A stretch of 64,000 nt of DNA, taken from G036327475 sp036327475 (lineage in GTDB: Bacteria; Pseudomonadota; Gammaproteobacteria; Enterobacterales; Enterobacteriaceae). The position numbers were made by a program, and so were the translations under genes. The notes beneath the pieces were generated by a model that did not search any database, was not told where the DNA came from, and was given only the letters and a program-made list of their open reading frames with translations. The stretch spans positions 868,001-932,000 of the forward strand of contig NZ_CP132913.1 in assembly GCF_036327475.1 (NCBI RefSeq). Reading direction: 5' to 3'. The number at the start of each line of letters is the position of its first letter. Position 1 is the stretch's first letter. Of this stretch, positions 53,128 to 63,177 are shown piece by piece.

Positions 53128-54000
53128 TTAGAGCGTAAGTTTTTCCAATGATCCGAAACCATAGCGCGTCAATACGGGCATCAGCGCCATCGCTTGCGGC
53201 GTGGCGGCAAGGCAATAAACTCTGTTCGGTCCAGCTTCGCTTTGTAGGCCGCTGACATCGATATTATGTTCCACCAACCAGGCGACACGACGAGCAATAG
53301 CTGAGCCGGAATCGACCAGGCGGGTTCCTTCCGGCAGTGTCGACTGTAATTCTGGGCTTAGCAGGGGAAAATGAGTGCAGCCAAGCACAACCGTGTCAGG
53401 GGGATCCACCGCCCTCAACCAAGGACGAAAGAGTTCACGCAGCACCGGCAGTGGCACCATTTCACCGTGCAGTTTGGCTTCTGCCATATCTACCAGTTCG
53501 GCCGCCCCCAATTGCAAAATTTGGCAATTGGGGGCGAATTGATTGATCAGATTGTGAGTATAGCTATGCTGTACAGTAGCGCGGGTCGCCAGTAGTCCAA
53601 CGATGCCATTACGGGTAAGCCTGGCCGCTGGTTTGATAGCCGGCACTACGCCGATGATAGGGCATGGAAAATGCTCGCGCAACGCCGGCAGTGAAATCGT
53701 GCTGGCGGTATTACAGGCAACAATAACCATATCGAGCTTATGCAGCCGCCACATCGCACCAACAATGGCGACGATCCTATCAACAATGAACTGTTCAGAT
53801 TTCTCACCGTAAGGGAACGCCTCATTGTCAAATACATACAGATAACGGGCGTCCGGCAAGGGTTGCCTGACCTCATTATAAATCGATAGCCCCCCCACGC
53901 CGGAGTCAAAGACAATAATGGTGGGCCATTTAGCAGCGATGCCGTCAGAAAGCATAAGTCCCGATGAGACAGAATTCCCGTCCCGCAGTTTGGTGGCCAT
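53128..54000 (-). CDS. murI: Glutamate racemase
   Basis: MurI makes D-glutamate for peptidoglycan. The 290-residue protein has FDSGVGGLSIYNEV, PYGEKSEQFIVDR, the first catalytic VACNTAS, GVVPAIKPAA, LLATRATVQHSYT, the second catalytic VLGCTHFPLL and LVDSGSAIARR. I start at MATKLRDG (54000), which matches E. coli, although the frame is open 13 codons further up. Its 5' end overlaps the 3' end of btuB in another frame. Intact. Confidence 0.95.
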   Translation of the reverse strand: MATKLRDGNSVSSGLMLSDGIAAKWPTIIVFDSGVGGLSIYNEVRQPLPDARYLYVFDNEAFPYGEKSEQFIVDRIVAIVGAMWRLHKLDMVIVACNTASTISLPALREHFPCPIIGVVPAIKPAARLTRNGIVGLLATRATVQHSYTHNLINQFAPNCQILQLGAAELVDMAEAKLHGEMVPLPVLRELFRPWLRAVDPPDTVVLGCTHFPLLSPELQSTLPEGTRLVDSGSAIARRVAWLVEHNIDVSGLQSEAGPNRVYCLAATPQAMALMPVLTRYGFGSLEKLTL

Positions 54001-55520
54001 AATCATACTTTTCATCGAATATATTGGCAAATCTACCACGAACCGTCAAGCTAACGGTAATTCAGCGACCAGTCGGCATTGACCACCAACTAGTCTAGTT
54101 GATATTTAACCTGTTGTTTGGCGCGCCGCGCCAAGATTTCGTTGGTCTTAGCATCGCATATATGAGGTATTCCAGCGTCATCCGGTGGGCCAGCACGCCT
54201 GTGGTAAACGACGTCCATTCTACCCCCTTAATGTACCTTACAGATATTGTAACATGTCTCGCTGCCGGTATCTCACGCGATCATATCGTCAATATCATTG
54301 CGATAGGCCGATAAACGCCACTCCAGCGAGCCAGTTAAACCCTTCTATCCCCCCTTCCGCTGTTTATTCTGCTCGGGAGCGGGCTGTACGTTGCCGCAAT
54401 AGACGCTCTGGCCTAGATTTAGCGCGTTATAAGCTGTCATAGGGCAGCATGAGGCGGATAACCGCCGACGAAACTGCGAATTATCATTCTCTCGCGCCGC
54501 CTATTCCAGAGTGACCATGCCCTATAATCGCCGAATCGTGGCATATGATCCGGTATCATATTGCCAGTAGCCATCGCCGAGATAATCAGTATCGGGCTAG
54601 GTGGTCTGTTTCTGTCAATCGACCCCCGTGCTAGCGATACCCCGTGCGATTTGCGGCGTGGCATAGTCTTTGACGTGGTTATAATTTGAAAGACAGTTGA
54701 TAAACATAAATCCCTTATTGTAAACGCAGGCCGGTATCCCAGGTACGGCTGTAGAGCTGCCGGGTGTCCGGCAGCGCATCCAGATGATGGGGTCGCTATA
54801 GGAGTAGGTGCCGCCGTAGGCACTACGGTTGTTAAAACCGTAGTGCGGAATTGTTCGTTGAACCGATGTCCCAATACGTCGCGCAACGTTTGCTCATAAA
54901 GCCACCGCGATCGAGCTGGGCCGGATCGCCATAGTTATCCGGCAAGTTGGAACATCGAACCCATGGGTATTAGCGGCATATGCTCACCGTCTACCATAAC
55001 AATAAAGCTGGCCTTTCCCGTCGAGAAATTCTTCAATGACAATACGGTACCTCACATCGCCAAAGCGTTGTCGGCCAGCATATCGTTCACAGCGTATTCT
55101 GCGTCCATAGGTATAATTGCCCGCCAACACGGCAGTGGTGCCCACCAAATTGCTGATGGAATATCCATACAGGCGCTAAGCGTGCTACCGTCCTGTTCTC
55201 GGGTAGTATGGGATTTGACTAAGATAAGATAGGAGGCGTCGGATATGTCCGTCTAATTCATCCGCATTCCGTCGATTAACACTAGCACATGACTGACATT
55301 GAAGCCACGGATGAAAAGCGAACTTCACTGACCAAGACCGCCTTCTGGCCGATATCCATCCGGCGCCAGTACCGAGGATACGGGCTGTGGAAGCGGTTGG
55401 CGGTCACAAGCAGCGCCTGGCCTAGCAGCCTGCAGCGGCATTATTATCTTGTTCCTAGCTGGAAAAGGCCGGGACGGACAGCGTCACCAGTACGGTTGTT
55501 TTTTGTTTTAGACATCTCTT
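53952..55520 (-). pseudogene. btuB: btuB remnant (TonB-dependent cobalamin receptor)
   Basis: The last 35 codons are clean: SLTVRGRFANIFDEKYD, YGHQTAGREF and CLIGTYAF before the stop near 53952, overlapping murI. Upstream, pieces such as NHVKDYATPQIARGI (54640), YNNRSAYGGTYSYSDP (54820), STLAGIS-NLVGTTAVLAGNYTYG (55130) and LLVTANRFHSP (55390) appear in scattered frames. The plug and much of the barrel are wrecked. I do not find a cobalamin riboswitch upstream (55520-55735). Confidence 0.75.
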
Positions 55521-55742
55521 CGTATCCAATCGATTGGCATAACGTATCTGCCTACAGGTACTGGCCGCCTTCGGCGGACCCTGGAAGAGATGGCGCTTAG
55601 CCTGCCCATACTGTTCCGGCGATAAAAGTATCCAGGGAACAAATGCGCTGGGACGCTTACACGCCAAAACTGGACATTAACGGTTTATCCCCACAATCAC
55701 TGGCAAAAGCGGTCAGTACCGCCCAATTAGCAGGAAATGACC

Positions 55743-56855
55743 ATGACACCACAGACGTTACCTCTCGACCAGTATGAACACCAGTTGACGGAAAAAGCGA
55801 ACCGTCTGCGGGAGATGATGCTAGCGTTCCAGGCGCCCGAAGCGCAGATTTTTCGATCGCGACCGGCGCATTATCGCATGCGAGCCGAGTTCCGCATCTG
55901 GCATGATGAGGGCGATCTTTATCACATCATGTTCGATCAGCGGACCAAAGCGCGGATCCGCATCGATCATTTCATGGCCGGCAGCGCTCTCATCAATACG
56001 CTAATGACCGAGATGATGACGGCCATACGCCCTGAGCCGGTGCTGCGCGCTAAGCTGTTTCAAATAAACTATCTTACGACACTGAGCGGTGAAGCGGTTG
56101 TCACGCTCATTTATCACCGACCGCTGGACAATGCCTGGCGCGATGGCGCCGCGCATCTACGTGACGCATTGCGCACCCGCGGGTACCATATCCAGCTCAT
56201 CGGTCGCGCCAATAAGATTAAAATTTGCCTGGATCGCGATTATGTCGACGAGCGCCTTCCAGTCGCCGGCCGCACACTTATCTACCGACAGATTGAGAAT
56301 GGCTTTACTCAGCCTAATGCCGATATCAATATTCACATGCTGGAATGGGCGTTGGCGGCTACCGAAGATGCGCAGGGAGATTTACTGGAGCTTTACTGCG
56401 GCAACGGTAATTTTTCCCTGGCGCTGGCGCGTCATTTTGGCAAAGTGCTGGCCGCCGAAATCGCCAAACCATCGGTGAAGGTGGCACAGTATAATATTGC
56501 CGCCAACCACATCGATAACGTACAAATAATTCGTATGTCGGCGGAAGAATTTACTAAGGCGATGCGGTGGGAGCATGAATTCACCCGTTTGAAGGAGATT
56601 GACTTGCGCAGCTACCGCTGCGAAACGATTTTTGTCGACCCGCCGCGCAGCGGGTTGGACGATAAGACGGTGAGTATGGTGCAAGCCTATCCGCGCATCC
56701 TATATATCTCCTGCAATTCCGACTCCCTGTGCCGCAACCTCACTACGCTCGCCGCTACGCACCGTACTGAACGGCTGGCGCTGTTTGATCAATTTCCCTA
56801 CACCCATCATATGGAATGCGGCGTGTTGCTGGTACGTAAGGCGACGGCGGGTTGA
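55743..56855 (+). CDS. trmA: tRNA (uracil-5-)-methyltransferase
   Basis: TrmA makes m5U54 in the T-loop of tRNAs using SAM. The 370-residue protein has AEFRIWHDEGDLYHIMFDQ (in parts), KLFQINYLTTLSGEAVV, the SAM motif LLELYCGNGNFSLALA, AANHIDNVQIIRMSAEEF, FVDPPRSGLDD, ISCNSDSLCRNL with the catalytic Cys, and FPYTHHMECGVLL. I start at the second ATG (55743), because AGGA at 55732-55735 is well placed for it and it matches E. coli. The normal SCNP motif reads SCNS here. Otherwise intact. Confidence 0.93.
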   Translation: MTPQTLPLDQYEHQLTEKANRLREMMLAFQAPEAQIFRSRPAHYRMRAEFRIWHDEGDLYHIMFDQRTKARIRIDHFMAGSALINTLMTEMMTAIRPEPVLRAKLFQINYLTTLSGEAVVTLIYHRPLDNAWRDGAAHLRDALRTRGYHIQLIGRANKIKICLDRDYVDERLPVAGRTLIYRQIENGFTQPNADINIHMLEWALAATEDAQGDLLELYCGNGNFSLALARHFGKVLAAEIAKPSVKVAQYNIAANHIDNVQIIRMSAEEFTKAMRWEHEFTRLKEIDLRSYRCETIFVDPPRSGLDDKTVSMVQAYPRILYISCNSDSLCRNLTTLAATHRTERLALFDQFPYTHHMECGVLLVRKATAG

Positions 56856-57078
56856 CGCCGACGGCACGGCACGCCGGAGCTTAACACTAGAGGCAACGCC
56901 TGGATATTCCTACAAGGCCGTGTGCCGCCCCTCGTGCGTCGTCAAGCAGAGTAAGATTACCAATACCAGGGTGGTCATGTCGATGGCGCGAAGACGTCAG
57001 ACCGGCGCCTCCTGTCTAAGAAACAAGACGGTCGGACCTATGGCGGCAAGCGATTCCTCGCCCGGACTGATGCAGGCA

Positions 57079-57456
57079 TCAGTAATTTTCATCTTCGTCC
57101 ATTTGCGTCCGGCGCAGCATTTTCAGCCTCCGGCCAATCCATAATACCAGCGCTACCACCAGAATTGACGGCACAAAATTGGAGCCGATAGCGGGATATT
57201 CGGCGCACACAATGGCGCTGTACACCAACAGGCCAAGCAGAAAATTCGCCGCCACCAATAATGGATGCCCAGGCGGCATTACATAATGCTGATAACGCTG
57301 ATGTAGGCGGTACAGCACCAGCGTCAGCGCGATCGGCGGAAAGAGGGAAAACAGAACGATGGCGCTAAACAGCGCGGCGAAACTGCCGTTAAGGGACAGG
57401 CCCGCACTCCACGCCAACAGCAGTGTGCCTTTCTCTGCGAGGGAATTTTGGGTCAT
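57079..57456 (-). CDS. yijD: YijD, small inner-membrane protein
   Basis: YijD (DUF1422) is a 125-residue membrane protein of unknown function. It shows GTLLLAWSAGLSLNGSFAALF, FPPIALTLVLYRLHQRY, FLLGLLVYSAIVCAEYP and GSNFVPSILVVALVLWIG (in parts), four hydrophobic helices, and a charged C-terminus. It follows fabR with a small overlap of the remnants, the E. coli fabR-yijD arrangement. Intact. Confidence 0.9.
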   Translation of the reverse strand: MTQNSLAEKGTLLLAWSAGLSLNGSFAALFSAIVLFSLFPPIALTLVLYRLHQRYQHYVMPPGHPLLVAANFLLGLLVYSAIVCAEYPAIGSNFVPSILVVALVLWIGRRLKMLRRTQMDEDENY

Positions 57457-58088
57457 TTGTTACCTGCCATTATTCTGGGTAAGGACGGTACCAATAAAGC
57501 TCCTTTGGAAATCATACGCAACTGCAGTACTAACCGCTCTTCCAGTTGGCTGCGTTGCTCTAGATCGACATTCAGCGCTTCGGCGCCGGCATCGAAGACG
57601 ATGATAACCATCACTTCCGCCTGCGCTTCGGTAAAATTGCGCGGCATATAGTTTCACATTCCAAATAATCGGCGAGCTCGGCAATAAAGTGCTTGTTTCC
57701 CGTGCCACCGCGGCGCGAAAGGTGCTTGAGGTACCGGAGCGTTCGCGCAGCAGCGGGCAGAAGGTATTGAGGTTGTTACCGATAAATTCCACAAATGTGG
57801 CCACCGAGGTGCGGATCACATACCCCTCGTCGATACGCTGACGCGTCTGGCGCATCAATTGGCGCAACATCAAGCCGATTTCGTTCACCATGGTAGCCCC
57901 AATTCATCCACATCGCGGAAATGGCGATAAACGAGGTGGGCGCGTTACTGGATTGGCGGGCAACTTCACGCAGGCTCAGACTGGCAAAACTGCGTTCAGC
58001 GCCTAACTGGCTGAATGCCGCCTCGTGAGCGAACACCGCGTCTGCTTTTGTTGCGCTCTGATGCCCATTGTTGCGCTCTGATGCCCAT
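57453..58088 (-). pseudogene. fabR: fabR remnant (unsaturated fatty-acid synthesis repressor)
   Basis: FabR is a TetR-type repressor of fabA and fabB. The start MGIRAQQ occurs twice because of a 20-bp duplication (58049-58088). Then AAFSQLGAERSFASLSLREVARQ, VNEIGLMLRQLMRQTRQRIDEG, IRTSVATFVEFIGNN, LLRERSGTSSTFRAAVARE and FTEAQAEVMVIIVFDAGAEALNV (in parts) follow in three frames down to 57453. Three or more frameshifts, inactive. Confidence 0.88.
58049..58088. repeat. 20-bp perfect tandem duplication spanning the fabR start
   Basis: TGTTGCGCTCTGATGCCCAT is repeated exactly at 58049-58068 and 58069-58088. Each copy holds the ATG and MGIRAQQ codons of fabR. Confidence 0.93.
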
Positions 58089-58320
58089 ACAAACTATCCA
58101 CAATAATTTTCAAAGAACAACGATATCAAAATTTGTTGCAACAGCGTTGATATAAACTGTGTATTTTAACGACCTGTACGCCTTGCCACCCTCAGCGACC
58201 AGGGTCTGACAGAACGATCTGTGTTGTTACGACCCATCCACCTACATTGACAATTTGGATATACAGGTACTGAGACAACAATTAGGTTGTTAATTTGCAT
58301 TCAGCAGGTTGGGACAGCTA

Positions 58321-59592
58321 TGCAACTAAAGTACGATTACGATACCATTATTGTCGGTTCCGGACCGGGCGGCGAAGGCGCTGCCATTGTGGTCGACTAA
58401 GCGTGGCGCGCGCGTCGCTGTGATTGGCGCTATGACAACGTCGGCGGAGGTTGCACCCATTGGGGCACCATTCTTTCAAAGCGCTGCGCCAGGCGGTCAG
58501 CCGGATTATTGAAGTCAACCAGAGTCCGCCGCATGGCAATCCCCGCCTGCCCATACCGATTTCGCTGATATTCTGCGCCACGCCGATCAAGTCATAAAGC
58601 AGCAAACCCATATGCGCCACGGCTTTTACGAGCGCAATCACTGTCAGATATTCACCGGCGAGGCCAGCTTCGTCGATGAACACCGGGTGCAGATCCATCA
58701 TGGCGATAATACCACCGAAAACCTAAGCGCGGAAAATATCGTCATCGCCTGCGGCTCACTCCCCTACCATCTCCAGAATGCAGATTTTGACCATGCACGT
58801 ATTTACGATAGCGACTCTATCCTCGATTTAAAACACGAACCACAGCATGTTTTATTTACGGCGCCGGCATCATCGGCTGCGAGTACGCATCCATTTTCGC
58901 GGTATGAACGTCAAGGTAGATTTGATAACACCCACGATCGACTGCTGGCGTTCCTTGACCAGGAGATGTCTGATGCCCTATCTTATCATTTTTGGGAAAA
59001 CGGCGTGGTCATCCGCCATAACAAGAAATCAAAGGGCTCGATGACGGAGTTGAGGTGCGTTTCGTTCTGGTAAACGCATGAAGCCGATTGTCTGCTTTAC
59101 GCCAACGGCCGCACCGGCAATACCGCCCCTTTCAGTGAGATAATGTCGGGCTGGAAGCGGACAGCCGCGGCCTGATTACAGTCAACAGCATGTATCAAAC
59201 CGCCGCCAGCCATATCCATGCGGTCGGCGATGTGTTGATATCCCAGCCTGGCCTCCGCGGCTTACGATCAGGGCCGTATCACCGCACAAGTGATAATCAA
59301 AGGGCAAGCTAACGTTCAGTTGATCGAAAGTCGGACGGGCGCAGTTTAAACACCTGGCACAGGCGCAAATCGTCGGCATGAGCGTTGGTAGCCTAAAACT
59401 GTTATTCCACCGCAAGACGAAACAGATTTTGGGTATTCACTGTTTTGGCAAGCGCGCCGCCGAAATTATTCATATCGGCCAAGCCATCATGGAGCAGGAG
59501 GGGAAGGCAATACCATCGAGTATTGCGTCAATACGACTTTCAATTACCCCATTATAGCGGAAGCTTGCCGGGTTGCAACGTTAACAGGTTAA
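58321..59592 (+). pseudogene. sthA: sthA remnant (soluble pyridine nucleotide transhydrogenase)
   Basis: SthA balances NADH and NADPH. The plus strand begins MQLKYDYDTIIVGSGPGGEGAA, with the FAD motif intact (shown in part), then a stop; VGGGCTHWGTI, GFYERNHCQIF, IVIACGSLPYH, IYDSDSILDL, DRLLAFLDQEMSDALSYHFWENGVVIRHN (in parts), YANGRTGNT, VNSMYQT, KHLAQAQIVGMSVG and GIHCFG-RAAEIIHIGQAIMEQ follow in several frames. Its stop overlaps the convergent oxyR stop. Confidence 0.9.
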
Positions 59593-60506
59593 ACCGCCTG
59601 TTTTAAGCTAGCACCCATGTAGGCTTGCATATGGCTGCGGATACAGTCCGCCAGTTTCTCATAACGTGCACGCAGCGATGAGCCGGGGCGGTACACTAGC
59701 ACGATAGTGCGTTTAGGCTCTGGTTTATAGCAATTGAGATAGCAAACGCCATCCCGTTTGCGTTCCCGGGGTACCGCCAGCGAGGGCAGCAGGGTGATGC
59801 CGCTGCCCGCTGCCACCATATTACGTAGGGTTTCCAGACTAGTAGCGCGAAAATGAGTATCTTCATCGGCGCCGGCCTGGAAGCAGAAACCCATCGCCTG
59901 GTCGCGCAGACAGTGGCCGTCTTCCAGCATCAGCAGCCGTTCGCCGGCGAGATCCGACATCGGCACCCGATCGCGATCAGCCCAGGAATGATCGGCATAG
60001 ATAGCCAACTGCATCGGTTCATCGAACAGCGACACCTCGATAAACGCCTCCGACTCTTTCATCCGCGCCAAAATAGCGCAATCCAACTTGCCGCTGTCAA
60101 GCTGCTGCAACAGCTGACTGGTTTGTGACTCGTGCAAATACATTTCCAGCTTGGGAAAGGTCTGGTGCAGCGTCGGAACAATATGCGGCAGTAGGTAGGG
60201 CCCCACCGTGGGGATAAGACCCATATGCAGCGGCCCAGACATGGATTCCCCCTGCTGGCTGGCCATTTCGCGCAGAATTTTGATTTCCCGTAGTACCGTA
60301 CGCGCCTGATCCACTAGCAGCATGCCAGCTTGGGTAAACAGCACTTTACGGCTGGTTCGTTCCAATAACATCACGCCCAATTCATCTTCCAGCTTGCGCA
60401 CCTGTCCGCTGAGAGTGGGCTGACTAACATGGCAGGAATCGGCGGCGCGTCGGAAATGACGATGCTCGGCCAAGGCCACCAAATACTCAAGATCGCGAAT
60501 GTTCAT
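59589..60506 (-). CDS. oxyR: Hydrogen-peroxide sensing regulator OxyR
   Basis: OxyR is a LysR-type activator of peroxide defence. With the start at 60506 it has 305 residues, as in E. coli. It shows the helix-turn-helix (HFRRAADSCHVSQPTLSGQVRKLE, shown in part, residues 17-40), the linker, and the redox domain with Cys199 and Cys208 in EDGHCLRDQAMGFCF. The frame is open 16 codons further up, but MNIRDLEYLV is the invariant start. It sits beside its own probable operator and the dead peroxiredoxin. Intact. Confidence 0.96.
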   Translation of the reverse strand: MNIRDLEYLVALAEHRHFRRAADSCHVSQPTLSGQVRKLEDELGVMLLERTSRKVLFTQAGMLLVDQARTVLREIKILREMASQQGESMSGPLHMGLIPTVGPYLLPHIVPTLHQTFPKLEMYLHESQTSQLLQQLDSGKLDCAILARMKESEAFIEVSLFDEPMQLAIYADHSWADRDRVPMSDLAGERLLMLEDGHCLRDQAMGFCFQAGADEDTHFRATSLETLRNMVAAGSGITLLPSLAVPRERKRDGVCYLNCYKPEPKRTIVLVYRPGSSLRARYEKLADCIRSHMQAYMGASLKQAV

Positions 60507-60525
60507 GAAGTCCTCCGTCGACGCG

Positions 60526-60562
60526 ATAGCCCGCGTCGATATGTAGAATATCAATCAACGAT
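60526..60562. promoter_or_regulatory. Probable OxyR operator
   Basis: Four half-sites are spaced by exactly 7 bp: ATAG (60526), CGAT (60537), ATAT (60548), CGAT (60559). This matches the ATAG-N7-CTAT-N7-ATAG-N7-CTAT pattern in 13 of 16 positions. It lies 20 bp upstream of oxyR between the two divergent genes, consistent with oxyR autoregulation and control of the peroxiredoxin. Confidence 0.65.
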
Positions 60563-60759
60563 TAGCCTTATCAATAGCTAAAACTAATAATAATCCCTGC
60601 AGTAGACTCAAGCCGCCGTTTTTCATCCATCCAGTTAATAACGAAAAGGATCCCGCACGCCATATTCCATACCCGCCAGGACAATCAATGAATGAGTGTG
60701 TCAACCGATGAACTTTCAACCATAAGACGATAATCGTTTTCATGCTGGCCGACTTGCTC

Positions 60760-61320
60760 TTCTAGCCATTTGCCGCATTATAACGAGCTGGCGTCGGGGC
60801 TGTTTGCGCCTTTCCGTTAACAGCGCTTGTTATGAATGCCTGGCAAGCGGACCAGCATGCGGACCAGCATGCGGACCACATTCGACTCATTCCCGACGGC
60901 AACGGCGAATTCACCCGCGGTATGGCATATTGGTGTAGGAGGCAGCTTGGGCTTCGGTCCCCGTTCTTAGCACTACTCCATGCTGGTGCGCAGCGGCGTA
61001 GTTGAAAATGATGTTCATTGAGCCGGACAAATCCGGCGATCCGTTTAAAGTGTCCGACACCGATACGATGCCATGTCATCTGGCGCCGAGATGTCAGGTG
61101 CAGGCGTCGATGTCATTATTTAAAACCCGGTGGCCCGTTTTGATGGTCAAACAGATGCTGGTCGAACGCGGTATGCCCTGCGAGGAAATTTTACTCGGGA
61201 AAGACACTACCTCCGTCAGCCTGCGCGCGGTTACGGGACGCGCTACGGTGCCGTAGGTGTTTCAGCAGCAAAACATATTGGCGACAGTGAAGAATCAGCG
61301 GCGTTTATAGAATGGGCGTA
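60760..61320 (+). pseudogene. Hybrid peroxiredoxin-glutaredoxin remnant
   Basis: The plus strand keeps LPHYNELA-like, DGNGEFTRGM, MFIEPDKSGDPFKVSDTDTM, MLVERGMPCEEILLGKDTTSVSLRAVTGRATVP (in parts) and GGKHIGDSEE-like pieces, the order of a Prx5-glutaredoxin fusion enzyme. The peroxidatic-Cys part is missing, and the glutaredoxin KPGCPFC site reads KPGGPF followed by a stop. A 12-bp tandem repeat in 2.7 copies (60847-60878) adds GPAC repeats. It is divergent from oxyR, its usual regulator. Confidence 0.8.
60847..60878. repeat. 12-bp tandem repeat, 2.7 copies
   Basis: GCGGACCAGCAT is repeated at 60847-60858 and 60859-60870 with a partial third copy to 60878. The added length is a multiple of 3, so here the frame is kept. 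Confidence 0.9.
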
Positions 61321-61394
61321 GGCGCGCGCCCCATGTCTAAGGCGGCAGCGCCGCGGGATGAACATTTTCTCCCCGGGCCCAGAGCCGTTCACGT

Positions 61395-62180
61395 CATGCC
61401 AGATGTTGTTTTGCCTCGGCGATAGCCTGGCGATCTGTTCCGGCGCCACGTCGCCTTTCGCCTTATGCGGCGGCAGGCATGACGTCACTAATACCTGATA
61501 GACATCATCACCTATCATCTAACTGAAAGCCTGCAATTGCTCAAACAGCAGCGCCTCCAGGGCAGCCCTGGCGAATGCCTCCACTACCTCTCACAGAAGA
61601 GATGGTGTGCCTTGCGAAAGGGAATACTCCGCGCCACCAGATAATCCGCCAGTTCTATGGCGTTAGTGTAGCCCTGCTGCGCCGCTTCACGGCAGCACGG
61701 CGATTCAGCTGAATGCCATCGAGCACCAACACCGCCCCATGTGCAAGCAGTCAAGCTAGGTATCCAGCGCGTCGAATAATCCCTCTTTATCTTCCTGCAT
61801 ACCCTTGTTACAGGCCAGCGACAACCCCTCGAGCGCCATCATCATAGTGGTCAGCGTGCCCTACACCAGGTCGTATTTACCGCGGATAAGCTCTATCTTA
61901 TCGGTGTTTTTCTTCTGCGGTATCAGCAACGAACCGGAGGTGACGCGATCCGATAACTCAATGAAGCTCGCCTGCCAGTGTTAAAGAAGATAAGATCTTC
62001 GGCAAAACGGAAAACGGGAAAGATGTATCATGCCGATGGCCGTGTCCGATAACAACTCCAGAACGTGATCGCGATCGGAAACGCTATCAGGATGTTGCGG
62101 ATGGCGCTAGCAAAACTCAGCCAACTAGCCGATCGCGTCGATGGCGTATGCGGTGCCGGATAACGCACCGGTGCCTCGTA
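61395..62180 (-). pseudogene. argH: argH remnant (argininosuccinate lyase), 5' part deleted
   Basis: On the minus strand: GTGALSGTAYAID, then WLSFASAIRN, EDLIFF, ELSDRVTSGSLLIP, TDKIELIRGKYD, CNKGMQEDKEGLFDALDT, QGYTNAIELADYLVA and IGDDVYQVLVTSCLPPHKAKGDVAPEQIA, covering argH from about residue 215 to the end in several frames. The first half is gone and the remnant is joined to the first codons of argB. Confidence 0.85.
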
Positions 62181-62219
62181 GTTGTCCAGTAAGCCCGGTT
62201 TGATAATCAATGGATTCAT
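62181..62219 (-). pseudogene. argB: First codons of argB, fused to argH
   Basis: MNPLIIKPG-LLDN at 62219 is the acetylglutamate kinase N-terminus (MNPLIIKLGGVLLD in relatives). After about 12 codons the sequence passes into argH. The ATG overlaps the argC stop (ATGA), the normal argCB junction, so this start is genuine. Confidence 0.85.
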
Positions 62220-63037
62220 TGTGTTGTTGAAAGAGCCTGCATCTGCGCATAACCAAAGCGGATATTGGTGTACTGTACCGCTTTCGCCGCCGCTCCATTG
62301 AGCAGATTATCCTCGGCGGCTATCACACTCAGATGTTCACCCTGCATTTTAAACCAATATCGCAAATGGCGTGCCACTACCGCTTTGAGCTTCAGCACTC
62401 CTACTCGCAAGGCCGCACTAGCGGCAGGATGCCTGAGGGCAAAATTGCCCAAATGCGGCATGAAAATCATCGGATACCCAAATGGCTGGCGATTTCAAGC
62501 TGGTAGCGATGGGTGAAGATACCGTAAAGCTGCAGACTAACTTCGCAGAAGCCATTGCGGGCGTTGCCTTGCGGCCGGCGTCGCTGACCGCATTTATCAC
62601 TGGCCATTGTTCGCCGGTAGCATCTTCCTACTACTCCGCTAGACCGTATACATACACCACGGTTCAGTCAGCATGCTGGTGCTCGCACCCGTCATTTTGC
62701 AGGTAAAGTCTGCCTTATTGACGCAGTAGGCGCTGGAAAGATCAATTACCACGCAGCCGGCCGACAGAAACTGCGGTACCATCGTATGGATTACTGCATG
62801 GGCGATAGCGAGAAACACCACATCGGCACGCTTCGCCAATCATCGTCCATCGGCTGTAGCGGTAGATCAAATAATGCCTTTTAGCCGCGGATGCAGTTTG
62901 GAGAGCAATTTGCCGGCGTCGGCGCTCTGCGCGGAAACCATCAGCGCGGCAAGATTCATCTGCGAGTGGCAGGCCAGATGGAGCGCGCGCTCGGCGCCCC
63001 TATAACCGCTGGCGTCAACAATCAGCATATTCAGCAT
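62216..63037 (-). pseudogene. argC: argC remnant (N-acetyl-gamma-glutamyl-phosphate reductase)
   Basis: Starts at 63037 with MLNMLIVDASGYRGAERALHL, then SAQSADAGKLLSKLHPRLKGI, LPLQPMDD in frame; VVFLAIAHAVIHTMVPQFLSAGCVVIDLSSAYCVN follows in another frame (parts shown), then a deletion removes the catalytic PGCYPT region. VSLQLYGIFTHRYQLEIASHLG, LKCRVNI and AVQYTNIRFGYAQMQALSTTQ end it. Broken in several frames. Confidence 0.88.
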
Positions 63038-63177
63038 GAAATTTATTTGCCTTCTTAATCTTGTCTAAAGGGAAGTTGGGCGATTCAACGCCAATCCGCT
63101 GCTCACTCACGAGGTTAAGCGTAGTGGTCGAATATTTACACTATCCAAGGTAAAGACTGTCAACTGCAATAATAAAA

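Noticed and set aside
55520..55742. Cobalamin riboswitch expected upstream of btuB
   Set aside because: I could not find the B12-box or a plausible fold in this stretch; it is lost or too decayed to see.
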